From Rosellinia necatrix (Eukaryota; Ascomycota; Sordariomycetes; Xylariales; Xylariaceae): a stretch of 64,000 nt of DNA. Below, one piece after another: positions 32,596-46,400 of this stretch. Made by a program: the position numbers and the translations under genes. The stretch covers positions 1,488,001 to 1,552,000 of the forward strand of contig JAGYVD010000006.1 of the NCBI GenBank assembly GCA_021209875.1, read 5' to 3'. The notes beneath the pieces are model-generated. The model searched no databases and was not told the DNA's origin. It saw only the letters and a program-made list of their open reading frames with translations. Numbering within the stretch: position 1 is the first letter of the stretch; each line of letters starts with the position of its first letter.

Positions 32596-35500
32596 CCTAG
32601 ACGAATGGGCGTCGCAGCGTCGTTTGAAAAGGGGCGAGAAATAATAAATTTCCTGTCTGCGTCTAAAACCCCTTTCCCTCGCTCTGCCTCGAACCATTCA
32701 GGCTTGCATATTAACATAGCCGGAAGCCGGGCAGTTTGAGCTCATTTCAAATCGTCAGTCTTAATCGCTGCCGGATTAGTAAGGAGTTAGAATCCTGCAG
32801 GTGTGGTAATCGATGCTAGTCATCTCACGTATCCCGGTGACCATAGCATATCCAGGGAAGCTACCGGGTTGGCTATGTTAATGTGTTCCCCTATGATTTG
32901 ACTTACAACTTGACGAGACCAAACACTCTATACCTAAGACCAACACGATATTGTCATGCAGGTGCAACAACACGGTGCAACCCACGATTTCTATCCTCAC
33001 GCTCTATCCCCACGCTTTATCCTCGGCGGTGTTCATATTAGCTAGGCATGTCTCCTATATTATATGTAGTATTCTGTGAGTATAAGTGACGGGTATATAT
33101 GGCAGCCAGATCGCCGTACCGTCACAACATACCTATCAATATTAGCTACTACATCGAACAAGCAGATAAATTGGCGTCCTGTGTCTTTTTGGGGCCGTGG
33201 TAGGTACCTTGTTAGCTGTTTGCTATCGTAAATATATATACCTTGGGTGGACATCCCACCTGTGTAATATCAACTAAACTTCAAATAGCACACAAGCATT
33301 TTCGCACCCCGCAGTTTCGAATATGGATTGATGGTTATTAGAGTAGGATATTGTCTCTTTTAATCTATCACCAACATAGTAACCTCGGGGCGAGATCAAC
33401 ATACCCTCCACAATCTTTGAGGTGGCCTGTTCTCCTCAGGCCAAATATGATAACCGTTACGAGTAGACGCACCTCACCACCATCGTCTCCCGCCAGATAT
33501 TCTAGAGGAACCCCCATTCTGCCTTTCTCCCCCCTCTCCGGGACCCCGGCGCCAAGCACCTATACCTCATCTATTCGGTTTCTAGACACCACAGCCCCCT
33601 CGCCCGTCCCTTACCTCGGCCAATCCTCGCACTCGTCGAGGCCGGCCGTTTCGGGGAGCAGGACATCCAAAAAAAAAAAAAACAGCAACCACGCGACCAA
33701 ACTTTTTTTTTTCTAAGATGATGCCTAGCTTCTATAATCCTAGTTAATTTTGGACGGGGCCATACTCCATACTGCAGGCGGGCTTTTTGTCGACGGACGG
33801 ACGGACGGACGGGCGCGACGACGACCATCCCGAGGGAGCTCGAAACGGGACGAGCAATAACGAGGCCCCGCGAAAGGGCCAATCAAAAGATGAAAAGCGC
33901 CGGCGGACATGGCAGGATAACATGTATAGCGAGCCGAACCGAGCGGGACCGGACACGTCAGGGCGCCGTTAGCGCCAGCTCGGCCATTCAGATGTCGCCG
34001 CGCGAGTCCCTCCGCGCGTCACCGGGGGCCTGTTATATAGTGGTAACAGGGGAAGGGGGGAAGGAACGGTGCGAGGAGACCCTTCCTTGGCTTACTTACT
34101 TACTTACACGCACGCGCGCTCGCTCGCTCTCGAGAGTCCGGACCCGGTCGGTTTACCGGATTCGCGGGAAAATAGCCCGTCGCGACGGACGGCGCGACGG
34201 GAGCGCCTATTCCATACATCGATCGACCCAGCTTCCCCCTTTTCCCCACCCTCCAATCAATGAAGTCGTGAGTTTCCTCATAGCTTTGACCAGGTCATTC
34301 GTGGCTGGTCAATCCTTATCCCGGCACGTACCGGGATGGGCACGCCAGGACGATAGGGGAAAAAAAAAAAAAAGGGGGGAGGGGGGGGGCGGTTTCCCAG
34401 GGCAGTATTGCGTTTTTCTTGGGGACTTCGAGTTGGGAAGGGCGAAAAGAGCCGCACACGAGCCCCATCTTTTGGCTCTGAACCGCATACAATTCGGATA
34501 GCTTACCTATGATATGACTCCTGAATTTGCTTCCGTTCGTTTAAGCTTCCCCCCCCTCCCTTCCCCCAATCATAGACTCGCGCTTCTAGTTTACGCTGCT
34601 CTCCATTTCGATGCGCGCGACGATGGCGTTGTTCGGACTTCCTTAATTTCCTCGAGGGCGGTCCACCGATTGCCACTCCGCCACGTCACAGACACGTTGC
34701 CGGGCTGCGCAGGGCTGAGACCACGAGCTCCGAACACTCCCGTCCCTCCCTCCCCCCATTCGAGCAAATTGAATCTGAGGGCTGCTGCTCGCTGGGCGCA
34801 GAGAAGACGGGGCGGGGGCACTATCGTTTCCTCTTGCCGCTTTACACCTTACTCTTTTCAGCTGAACTCGTATGGGTTCGTTTAACCTCCGAACTCCTTC
34901 CTCGTATTGCTAAGCGACTCGACCGGTGAGCCGGCTGGCCGGCGCCCATCGCCTTGACAAGACGATCGTGCCGGCACTGGGGACATCCCCAGGTCTCGGG
35001 GGAACGCCTCCTAGGCCCCCCTCCCCGCCCCCAACTTCGCCTTAGCCCTATTCCTCCTTTTCTGGCTTAGATTAGTCAGATTAACGAGCACGGGGGAACA
35101 AAAAGGGGAGGAGGAGCGGGTGGCTTAGCTACCGTACGTTCGGATTCTCTACTAAGCTCGATGCGTCCCCTTTTTTTTTTTTTTTTTCTTCCCTTGCTGC
35201 ACGGACGCCCTCCTAGGACACGGTCATTGCTAGCAGAATATTTAACACGACGGGGCTGCGCCCGCCTGCACATGGCGCTCTCATCAGCATGACCAAGCTA
35301 GATATCCCGACGGTTCCGTATCACGCTCCCGGCGTGCTCGTCCCTCCCCCCCCTCCCCCTTGTCGCGGCCAATGCCCATTCATAAGCATCTGTCTAGGCC
35401 CGAAAGGAGAAGGGCGGGTGGGGGTCTGGTGAGTTGGTGGCGGCGGCCGGCGGTGATGGTGGTGGGTGTGGGCTGAGACACGGACCACGGCGACGACGCT

Positions 35501-36591
35501 CAGTAGCCTGCCTACCGGTATGAGCCGGGCGAAACGACGCCGACCGTCAAAACGGCCACCGAAATCTACTTGCCCAAGTCTAGTTTAGTCGACAACAAAG
35601 AGGGCCCCTTTGAAAAAAAAAAAAAAAATCTCGTATACGAACCAATCCGGCGTTGCTAATGAGCCTTTTCTAGCACGTTTCCCAAGGCGGGTTAACGCCG
35701 GACGCTAACAAAGGGAGCCGTTCTCAGTCGTGAAACATATGTAGATCTATCTAACTAACTATCTATCTATAGTTACATATATAAGTCCTGCTCTAGACTA
35801 AGCCGGCGCATACGCCAGGAACGCCACACATATAAGAACAAACAAGCACAGTGCCGGCCCAGGAAAAACCCCTGCAGGGGAAGCTATATGATATTGTTGA
35901 ATACAGAAGATGTAGTTGGTATAAGAAAACCGTGACACTCGAACCGTCACGAGGCAAAGATGATACAAACGCCTGTCCGTCAAATATCAAGCCTATGGAC
36001 CTAGCTTAACCAAGCGGCTTCTTCAGCTTAGCAGTAGCCAGATGTTGGTGGCTGGTTGGGGAAATAATAAATCTAAAATAACCAAAATTTGTTTTTAGAA
36101 AGGCGTGCGATCGATAGGGCTTCCTTAACCATTTGCTAGAACGAAACATGGGCATAGCTCTTGCTTGAGTGATCTACGACATCCCTCTCACTTATGAGGT
36201 TATCTCGAAAATCTAGACACTCAAAGAGCTCACTGGGTCATGTGTAACGGAGGGATATAATAAAAATACAACCAGCGATAAGGTTCCGGCTTGGGCAGCC
36301 TTCCTCGAGATATATGCAATTAAGTTGCCAGATTATGTAAGTTGCTACGTATCCTTCCAGACTTCACCAGCGTCCGGTATTCTTTCGCACGTATTTCCCT
36401 GGCCTCCGTATTGTATGAGGCCAAGCAAAAAACAAGGGGGTATATCTCCATGTACAAAAGGACCTCTGGACAGACAAAGGAAAATCGTCCTATCCCATCA
36501 CCGCGCCAATTTATGTCACCCCTGAACTCCGAAGTGCATCGTAAAGTAGGTGAATCCCCTCCTTTCCCTGTTCATCACACAAGCCTGAACA
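32596..36591. other. 4-kb convergent gene-free region, in part GC/CT-rich
   Basis: It lies between the stops of the IFI6-like gene and the kinase. 33300-35700 is GC-rich with poly-A (33669-33682), an A13 run followed by G-rich DNA (34360-34392), pyrimidine runs (34550, 35170, 35345) and CCAAT words (33877, 35370), so it looks like promoter or leader DNA rather than 3' flank. No conserved frame or known RNA is found on either strand. Confidence 0.5.
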
Positions 36592-38688
36592 TCATCCCAC
36601 TATTTGCCGTGCTCCCTCTTTCCCTAAGACGCCCCTCTCTTTTGGTTTAGGACTATATCCCCTCTTTTTCCCCCTCAAGAAACCAAATACGCCGCCGGAC
36701 CCGCCAGCTCTATCATCGCCCATGGCGTTAGCATCAGTGGGCAAGGTGTTATCTCGGCGAGCTAGATCCGACCAACTGCCTGTTCCTTCGAGGGTAAAAG
36801 ATACCCCGCCTGAAGGTGATTGGACCATGCCGCTCTGCTGTATCCCTTTATAACTAGGTGGCATGTGCTGGGATAATTGTGGTTGTGCCCCCGTCTGATT
36901 TCTCAGGAGACGGCCACCCTGCGAGTGGGATCTGGCCCTCGGGTCGGCCGATGACTGATAGTTGCCATTGGCTTGTGATGGCGCTGCTCTGGTATCGTTC
37001 GTGGTCACGGCTTGAGGCAGGCTGCTCGGCTGACCCATCGACGCCACCTGGTTGGCTCCATCACCTTGCGCGCCAGTGATCCTGCCACGGGGGGTTAGAT
37101 AGCGGTGAGAAAAGGAGGGGGGGCGGATACATACTTTTTGTAGGCTGCTACCGTGTAGTCAAATGAGTGAAAGTCTCGCTCAATGCTACGATAGAGTTCC
37201 TCTTCATGAATCTCTTTCTCCGTTGCATCATCCTTTAACCTCTCTCTCGGTTTTTGCCTCCGTGCTCGAGCCTCGAGAGGAGCTTCCTCCAACAGAAGTT
37301 CTTCCAGATCATATGTCGCGTCAAAGTTGGTTTTGTCGGCCGAGGGGACAAAGACGGGCTCGATTTGCTTTGCCTCTAACATTGCGAAGTCGATCATGGC
37401 GAAAAACGGGTCTTTGGTGAATGCCTCCCATGTATGTCCCAACCTTATATCCGGGTTTGGTTCCAAGGCCTTTCTTATGGCACGTACACAGTCGGTCGAT
37501 ACGGCTGGTTGGGTTATAGGGAATTTTGCATTCGCGTGCAAAATGACGTTGGTTAACGAAGTCTCTGAGTTGCCTTCAAAAGGTCGCTGCAGTCATTGAT
37601 TAGCAATGTTCTTCCGGATATGGCGTTAGTAAGTCTCCTACCTTGTTATATATGCATTCGTAGAATAATACACCCAATGACCACCAGTCTGCTCTTATGT
37701 CGTAGCCTCTGCCGCCATACACTTCCGGTGCTAGGTAGGCCAAGGTTCCCGATTTGCTTGTGAGCACTTTGCCTGGTATAATATCGGATGCTACGTTCTG
37801 AAACCCTTTGTTAGAGCGGAGTGGAACCGGACTGTTAGGGGGCTACCTACGAAGTCTGTCAAATGAACGTGACCATCAGCATCTAACAACACATTGTCTG
37901 GCTTCACATCTCGATGTATAATGCCCTGGGCATGTACATATTTTAAAGCACATGCCAATTCAGATATCCAGAACCGTACAGCCTCTTCGGTAAAGGTCTT
38001 TCGTGATATGTGGAATCGTAGGTCGCCTCCGCTCATTAAATCGACAACCAGGTACCTATCAGGGCGGTCCGGGTTAGAATGCCATCGGTATTCCGTTAGA
38101 ACAGGGAGTCGGGCGTACATGTACTCAATATCTTGAAAACTGTAACGTAAATTGCAGATGAAGGGGTGGTTCACATGTTCGAGCATGCGCCGCTCTCGAA
38201 TGATATTTCGAACGCTTTCAGACCGTACCACTGGATAAGATGGATCGTATTTTAGCAAGTCGACACACTATACCGCAATTTGGGGCATATCGCGCGCGGG
38301 GGGATAACCAACCCTCATCTTTCCGGATGTATTTCAAGGCAAATGATAAACCTGTGTCTTTCCTCTCGACAATCCGTACCTTGCCAAAAGCGCCTCGGCC
38401 GACGACTCGCATCAATCGAAAGTGGTTTAGATTTACTGCGCAGAAGTGAACCAAACAAATTAGCGTGCGAAAAAAAAATTCTAGAAATCAAATTGCGAAG
38501 ATGGTAGTGTGCAAGTTGCGCTCTCAGCGCTGCCAACAAATTCTGCCCATCAAAAGAATCCAGAAAAGAGAGGGAGGACAAAGAGAAGGGGAAGTTGAGG
38601 AAATACGTGATACATTGGGAATTTAGGAGAGAGTTCACGACATACCCTCACCGTTGAGATCAACGGGCTTGCCTTGGCCGTTGCCCAT
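36592..38688 (-). CDS. YANK/STK32-type serine/threonine protein kinase
   Basis: Seven exons (38652-38688, 38313-38435, 38119-38230, 37851-38055, 37642-37797, 37135-37586, 36592-37081) give 524 aa; all six introns (216, 82, 63, 53, 55, 53 nt) close the frame. The start MGNGQ is an N-myristoylation consensus, so membrane attachment is likely. The glycine loop GRGAFG is at 25-30, the ATP lysine at Lys47, the catalytic HRD at 138-140, DFN at 158-160 and APE at 182-184. DFN instead of DFG and the segment [23 protein letters not shown] are characteristic of the YANK (STK32) branch of AGC kinases, whose substrates are largely unknown. The C-terminal 170 residues are Gln/Ser/Gly-rich and ill-conserved. 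Intron 3 (63 nt) is stop-free and in frame. Family identity is strong; the function in fungi is not established. Confidence 0.92.
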
Positions 38689-39245
38689 TTGGACTGTGTG
38701 TTTGAATTCGGTGGCAGGCGACTCTAAAGCGCTGGTTGTAGCTGATCGAAATGGCGCAACAGGTCTTCGAAGACGGTGAAAATGATTCGCAAGGACTTAA
38801 GTCGGACAATACATCAGAGATAGCGCAAAATGAGGCGGGTATGCAGTTGAAAGGTAGGCAGACGAGCAGGATGGTAGTGGACGTTCAATTCGATCTCCAC
38901 TCTGGCAGCTGATCAGGTCACTAGCGGGCGGACCGGGGTGGACAGTGACGGGAATATAATGAAAAAGAGGGCGAATTTAACAGAGATGAAACGGAGGAGA
39001 GAGGTAAGCATGGATGTTGTATCAATACTACGGGTGTCTATGTACCATAGCACGTACGATGCTCTGCTGTAGGGTGGTGTGCCCGGGGGTCTTGTCTGCA
39101 GCCTTGTACGCTGTAGAGTAGGAATACGTAGGTAAGCAAGCAAGCAAGTGGCAAGTCGAGTTGAGTAGGAGGGCCACCCGTCGGTGGAGTGCGACTGCGG
39201 ATGTGGTCTGCGGTGTTGTGATGTGTTAAGTTGGTGTGCTGTATA

Positions 39246-39300
39246 GCGGTGCCGTGCCGTGCCGTGCAGTGCCGTGCAGTGCAGTGCAGTGCTGTGCGGT
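39246..39300. repeat. (GTGCC/GTGCA)n pentanucleotide array
   Basis: About ten head-to-tail pentamers GTGCC, GTGCA and GTGCT upstream of the kinase gene. Confidence 0.85.
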
Positions 39301-40025
39301 ATGTGTGATGCGATGTGGCGTAGTATCATCAATCAATCTCAATTCATATCACGTCCTGTGGCCGGAGTTGGGTGTTCGGCCGAAGTTCACGTTAGAATTG
39401 AAGATGAAGTTGAGGTTGAGGAGAAGATGGCTTTTGGTCGGATTGGGGTTGCGATGTTTAGTTAGCGATAATAATAGAGGATCGACAAAGGCCGTCAGTA
39501 GTGTAGCTGTGCGGAGGTGACTTCGGCTCATCGGCCTTTTGTTAAGGAAAGTGCAGGTACTGTCTACTTCAAAGCATGGCAGTGAAGCAAGGTACCTATA
39601 AGTGTGTATGGGGTTACGTGAGTAGGCAGGCACACTACCTGGTCGCTCTATGCAGGTAAATTCAACCTTCTCTTGGAACAAACGCACGGGCGAGATGGAT
39701 AGGCAGTCTAGATATGCACTATGGCACTTATGGCACTTATGACACGCGGTGAGAGCGAAACTCGTGGCTACCGGGCCACAGTAGGCACGCTGCTAGGCAG
39801 GTAGTTTAAGTGCGAGGCAGGTAGGCAAGGTGGCAAGGAAGGTACTTGGTGCGTGGTATGCGTGGTATGATGGCCAATGGTAACTCCTATAGGCGAAGGG
39901 CAGATGCAAAGACCATGGCCCGTTCAGGGCATGGACCGCCTATACCCGTTGGTACCTCTGACGAGAGCGACGATGTTAGTAAATTTGCTGGACACATGAT
40001 GCAAAGTTAGGTATAGACGCAGGTA

Positions 40026-40079
40026 GCACAGGGAATACAGGGAATACAGGGAACACAGAGAACACAGGGAACATAGGAA
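40026..40079. repeat. GGGAA(T/C)ACA minisatellite
   Basis: Five or six copies of a 9-bp unit, GGGAATACA/GGGAACACA, in intergenic DNA. Confidence 0.8.
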
Positions 40080-40157
40080 TAGCTAACTACAGGGAACACA
40101 CCAGGAGCGGCCATCACAACCTACCTACCTTAGCTACCAACGCTGGTTGACCTGCGT

Positions 40158-40199
40158 GCATGTATGTATGTATGTATGTATGTATGTATGTATGCATGT
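40158..40199. repeat. (TATG)n microsatellite
   Basis: About ten TATG units, flanked by GCATG. Confidence 0.9.
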
Positions 40200-43100
40200 A
40201 CTTGTATGCAATTTAGTTACCTGGGCGGCTTGGCACTTCTAGCATGTCAGATCAAAACGTGGTATGTATTTGGTGATTCATCTCGCCACTGAGAAGAACA
40301 GGCAAGTCATTGCGGTGAGTTGTCGTCGACGGGATATTAGCACTACATGGTATTTTGAAGAAGAAGCCTCCGAGGGTCGGGAACATAAATACTTACAGGC
40401 CCTCTAGAGAGATACTTACTCGACACTGTGGGCACGGCAGGGACACCTGCATCGTGCTAGCAGAGACCAGGCAAGGCACAGTGTAGCACTGCAGTCAATA
40501 GGAAATATAGTACTCGACGATGCCACAGCCGACGGCTGATAGGAGGTAACGTAAGTTACCTATGGAATTCCCTAAGCTAGCCGACCTGGGTACCCTACCA
40601 GGTCTCCAGTCCAAGACACCACTTTGATTGGGACTTACTTGCCTATACCGCCAGGTACGGGAGTTCTTTGGCTCTTTACCCCGACCCAGGCGGTCGCGCC
40701 TTTCTACTCACGTCGCTTTCAACCCTCTGCCCGGGTCGACAATGGGAATTGCGACACATTGGGCATGGCGAGACGCAGATCCATTCCCTGATTGCTGGTA
40801 CGCTAGCTCTATGTTTGATCGCCTTTTTCCATGTTGTCAGCCAGTTGCAATTGCCAACAGGACATCGTGTAGATTGCGTGTGGTGTGTGGTGGGTGCATG
40901 AATGCGACGGTACATGGTACATGCCACTGGGAGTGTGTACATGCCACCGGTACATGCCACTGCAAACGTTTTCTGACCACCACCACTGCAACCTCGTGGC
41001 TTTGGACCATTCGGGTCCCCCTTGTCCCCACTCGCACCTCTGGCCGGGCCCGCTCTCGGGCCTGATCAAACGCCTGAACGCCTGGACGCCTGGACGCTCG
41101 AGTGCTTGCTCGAACGCCCCAGGGCCAGAAAAATGCCAGAACACACCTGGACGCCACACCACGCCGTTGCATCCCTACCGCTAGCATGCCGCCGCTTAAG
41201 CCTGCTGCACCGTACTACTGGATGTAGCGCGCTATAGAGCGCAACGTACATACTGTAACGCAATACATAGCATGTAACCATAGGACGTTCTGTTCTGTAT
41301 GTATATATGTGTTTTTCCAAGTATTTTTTCTATGTAGATATTTTTGTATATATTTTTGCTATGTATTTATATATGTATAGATATATGTATGGATGGAATG
41401 GATGGATAGATGTACTTAACTGCGTAGTATATTGATTCCTGCCAGTAGCTAACCCGTTTCTACTAGTCCCTCAGCCCCCCTCTCTCCAAGGTGTACTTTT
41501 GCGAGAGTAGACCCTGCTCAGGACACCAAGACAGGACAAGTGTGAAGGTGTCGTGACCGCTGTGGATGAGACGAGTAAGATTAGCGGTCTAGTGTCCTGC
41601 TGGACAGCAAACTTATTGAGCCAATCTTTTTTAGCAAAGAACCGATTGGTGATCAAACTCGATGGGAAGACAAAGGGTTCGCTTAGGCTAGTGACAAAGG
41701 GTTAGGCCAGAGAGACTGTTGCAACAAGGAGCGGTATGCCATACCCGGTATATCGCTACACGCCTCAAAGCATGGCAATTATGGTGTTGTGTGCCAACAG
41801 GCGCCGTGTGTCGTCTTGAAAACAAGGAGCACAATCTAGTTCGTAGTGCAACACAGGATGCAAGGTACCGCCCGAGACGGTGTTGTCTGTTGTCAAGTAG
41901 GTAACTACATACCATGCCTAGCCATAACCTATGTATGTAGTTGACTACCTACCTACTGACTGGCCTATACTCCATTCCCTTTCTCGAAAATCCTACGACA
42001 ACCTGTGACAACCTATTGTGTGCATTAGCCACGTTGCATTAGCATCGATCCCGCCCCAGCATCAACGGAACCTTTACCAGATTGAGATGGACGATGTCGC
42101 CTCAGCATAGTCAACGAAACCCGCGCAGGCGATAATTAGTCCTTAGCCGGCCTGGAAATCCCAATCTTAATGTCCATATCAGGGATCGCAGGAGAGAGAC
42201 TGCAAATCGAGTCCTCCTGCAGTGTTTCTCAGATGACGTCTCTAATCCTAATCCTTGAAAACCGCCACCGCAGTCATTGCATGAGCAAGGCCACCATTGG
42301 TAGAAGCTGAAGCAACGGGACCATGACCCCGGGTTTCCCCCTTTCTTGGTCTCTCAAACCTGAAATGGAAATTCCCTACCCATCTATTTATACTTGCCGA
42401 TACGGGTCGATTGTTTATCTAGGTAGTGCACATAATGGAAAGGCTCCCGCAGCCATACGGTTACCAACGTCAGCTCGGTTCCAGCGCAGCGGGAAATAGC
42501 TCCAGCTATGTAAGTAGTTCTTACAAGCGGCCAATTCTGCACGCCAATACTATGTGTGTATGTACGTATATATGTATATAAGCATGTATGTACACAGAGG
42601 AGTCCCGTAACGCACAAGCACTAGTCCTGCTGCCCGATCTTGACAGTTGCGGTGTCGTATCCTAGATTTCTGCTACATAGTGGGTTAGAGCTAGCCATGG
42701 CATCAAATGAGCATGGTTACCGGGCACATACGTACGTAGCTAGTTAGTTACCTTAATGCGTCGTACAGCGAGATCGCTGGCCGAGAGGTAGTTAGTTAAC
42801 GCCGTGCAGCCTATCGGTTCAAGGGCTGCTGGGTTGGATGGGGACAATCCCAATGAAGTGCTACGCATGAGACTATACCAATATCGCGCCTCTTTACGCA
42901 CTGGCCACGGCAATGCAAGTCAAGGATGGACGGTGAGGACTCTCAAACATCGTGGTGAACGCGCTACTGCCGGTAGGCCCATGGTGCGTTCCCGTCACGT
43001 CCGTCACCAAGTCAGTAGTGCGCTCTCTATCCCCGAGGTAGGTTAGGTATGTACGGGAACAAGAAGAAAAAGAAATTAAAAATCGGGGGCATGGGGGGCA

Positions 43101-43345
43101 GGGGAGGGGTGATGCCTCAGCCAACCGGATTTTCAGATCGTCTAGTTGCAGAATGCTTCAGAAACAGAAACACCTATCCTACTATCCACCTTGGCTCACG
43201 TGGTGAACCCGACGTTGGCCACGTTCGCGTTGGTCTTGCCACGGGTAGAACCACGGGTAGACCACGGGTTCTGCACGAGCGGCCGGCTGATGGATGGGTG
43301 CGTTACGCCATGCTGAGTTGTTGCGGTAGGCCAGCCTCAGATAAC

Positions 43346-43408
43346 CAACAGCAAGCGACTAACAGCAAGCGACCAACAGCAAGCGACCAACAGCAAGCGA
43401 CCAACAGC
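43346..43408. repeat. 14-bp CAACAGCAAGCGAC minisatellite
   Basis: Four full copies (one with initial T) plus a half copy, almost without divergence, which points to recent expansion. Confidence 0.9.
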
Positions 43409-46400
43409 CCTGTCAAGTACACTACACTAGGTACCTACCGCAAGGTCCTATTAGGTATCAGGTATCCTATGATCAGACCCTAAAGTGAAGTGAGCTGGCA
43501 GCGAGGCTTCCACTCACCTAACCTAGCGCAGCTCTGGCGCAGGGTAGTTATCAAATGCAATTGCGTCGTTGTTCTACGTCGTAAGAGGACAAGACAAACA
43601 CCCAATTCACACTGCATGCATTCATTTCGGGTTAACTATGGGCAAACATAATAAAACGAGCACACAAGTCCAATCCCCACCGAGTCGATCGTCTTTTGCA
43701 TTGCCATTGTCATTGTCATTGTCATTTTGACCGATAGTTCGGACTTCGGACTGTCTGTTTACATATGCAAAATCTATTTCCGGACGTCTACGGCGTCTCC
43801 ACCAACAAAATGCTCCAACCAATGAATCCATTCTGCTCTGTTTTCTTCATGTGCTTATCCATTGTGAGATGTGATACCTCCCAGTTTGTTTATCTTGGGA
43901 CTGGTTCTACCAAACAATGACCACCGGCGTTTCCAGGGCCCGAGTACCAACCACGGCTCAACAAAGACCCAGGCATATGCTATGTACCGAGACAGCCAGG
44001 CTACCGAGGTAAGGTACAAGTAGCTGACTAACTACACTAGTTGCAGGACAGAGTAAACACGGCAATTCCCTTGGGGGCGCCTTAGAAGAGCCTGGAAGAG
44101 GAACGGGTCTCCCAGGACGGTAGCGCACAAGGGACCTTGTTCAATGCCCGTTCTCAGCAGATATTTTGTTGGCCCTCTCTCTCTCTAAACGGGATCTGTG
44201 TCACAGCGCGAGTCTCCTTTCATTTCGCGGGGCGCTTGCGCCTGTGTTTGCGCTAGATACCCGCCCGATATGGGACGATTGCTCCCGATCGGTTTAAAAG
44301 GTATGGAGTAGCTATGAGTCAGCCACAAACTATCCCATCGCCTCCATTTAAGGCTATATCTACTTGTTATCTATTCTACTCCGATTCGCTTTCCCTTGAA
44401 GGAGAAGTACTAATCCTCTCTAGCAGTAAAATCCAAGGGGCTTCGCTTTTTCGTTTCTATTTTTTATTATTTATTTATTTTTTTTTTATTTTTTTTTTTT
44501 TTCGGTAAAGAAGACGATGATATTAGAGGTAGGGATTGATACGAAATGGTACATACACGTGCACCCCCGCATGGACTGGATACTAAGTACCCATCCATGT
44601 ACGTAGTAGGAATTACATATGTATGCATGTATGCACTACGCATGCTACGGTACTACATAACCTAACCACTTCTTACCTAAGACAGACTAGACTCTAGCAA
44701 GATAGCCTAAGGTACCCCAGTAGGTACTGCCAGAGAGTAATTGCCTATCACTAACCTACAGTAGAATAGTGAGATCCTAACAATTCCCAGAGGCACACTA
44801 AAGCAAAGGCTCGTGCAGATGACAGCTAAATTGCACGAACGGTACCCCCCAAGGCGACGCCGACGCGATACCTCATGTTCATCATCCCTTTCTAGTGCTT
44901 CCAGAAGAAATGCACTCCCGGGTTCCGGGAGCTACATACGTAAGTAGCAGGATTGTGGATTGGAGCCTGACAGGAAATCACGCTCTTAACTTGCCACCGC
45001 CGAGCGATGTTGCGTTATGGGCGGCGTCAGGTGGGGCGGAGCGTGGGGCGCAGCGTGGGCCATCGCATGGAATGTCGCGCACTCCTTTCTAGAACATTTC
45101 CCCTTTCGGCCTCGTCCGCCGGGGTTTCCAGCTCCAGGGTCCTTCTCAGCTCCAGCAGCCTCATCATCCGCCCCCCCTCCGTTTCATCCCTTTTGCCGAC
45201 TGCCACCCAGCGTAGCACACTAGCTGACTAGTTATTTCGGCCTGCTCAGAACGGCCTCTGGCCTAGAGTTGTTGGTGCGTTTGGCGAAATTGTCTCGAAC
45301 GGACACGCCCTCATTGGTGAATTTGGAACGGCCGAAGGCATTTGTGCTTCCTTCCAGCGCTAATCTCCATTCTCGCTAGAAACACAGCAAAAGTTCCCTC
45401 CGGCTGAGATAATTCCTGGGTTTGCGAACGGAAGATGAGTTATCCTCATGTTTGACATGACACCTCCCGTTTTTCGAGGATCCGATCCCGCCAGCGCAAT
45501 CTCGCGCCAAATATACCGACAGGCAGCTAGCCAGGAGCGGGATTCCAGGTGCTGCGTCTAACTAAAGCCCCTTTCGTTTAGAGCCCTGTAACCGGATATT
45601 CCCTGACACTCGAATCAATAAACAAGCCGGTGTCCCCCTTTCTCCAGCTTTCTGTCGTGTTGGTCGCATTGGATCGAAGGATGATGTACGCGTCAATCCC
45701 GCGAAGATGCGTGGGCGGTCCCTACACCTACGGCCGCACCGGAATATCGACTTTCTATGCTGGCTCACGCTAGATGGCGGGATCGCGTTAACTATCCGCT
45801 TTTCGCAGCCACTCTTCTCCCTCGCGGGCATGACACCGCTAGGCGCTGGCCTGAAGCGAATGTTTCGCCTCCCTTGTGGGTGGTTTCGCGACCGTCACGC
45901 CAAACCTTCTTACGTGTCGTCTGCTGGGCAAAAATGATCATCCACGATCGGGGAACTTATCAGTCCAAAAATACGGCACATGACGAGAGTACAGCTTATT
46001 GTCTCGGATATTCGCGGTACTAATATACTGCTATTTTTGGCACGGGTAGAGAGCAATATGGGTGAACTTTATGCTATAGAAGTTGTCCGAGTGTTATTCC
46101 GGCTCGCAGACCCAGCGGTCCGCTTTCCCCCTTGGACTTGCTTTTCAATACTTCCCTCGACGTCGACTGGACAACTGGTCCCAATCTCAGGACCTCAGGG
46201 GGAGATATGTATGGCAATATTCCAATTCGAGTCGCTCAGCGAGTGGGGGACGTTGAAGGAGGACGCCTCAGCGTTCTAATTATGGATTTGTGCACCTCTT
46301 ACCAAGTGTCTGTGCTGACGCTCACTAGCAGCATCCTGCCCCAGATCCCACGTGGCGTTGGCGTCCTGGCGAATGCCACGAGCGAGATAACCGGAAACTA

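Noticed and set aside
33890..34501. 203-codon plus-strand frame in GC-rich DNA
   Set aside because: Low-complexity composition, no family resemblance, no splice logic; typical chance frame in GC-rich promoter-like DNA.
35925..35955. Possible tRNA T-arm (CTCGAACCG)
   Set aside because: No acceptor stem, D-arm or anticodon arm could be folded around it. I found no convincing tRNA, 5S rRNA, snRNA or RNase P RNA in the window.
40628..41187. Overlapping frames of 100-145 codons on both strands
   Set aside because: All derive from the same ACATGCCAC/GGTACATG repeat-rich DNA; Cys/His-rich translations have no domain spacing and no conserved start.
42240..42262. CTAATCCTAATCC resembling a telomerase RNA template
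   Set aside because: Does not match the complement of TTAGGG repeats and no supporting structure was visible.
43346..43408. CRISPR-like array
   Set aside because: Direct tandem repeat without spacers, in a eukaryotic genome.
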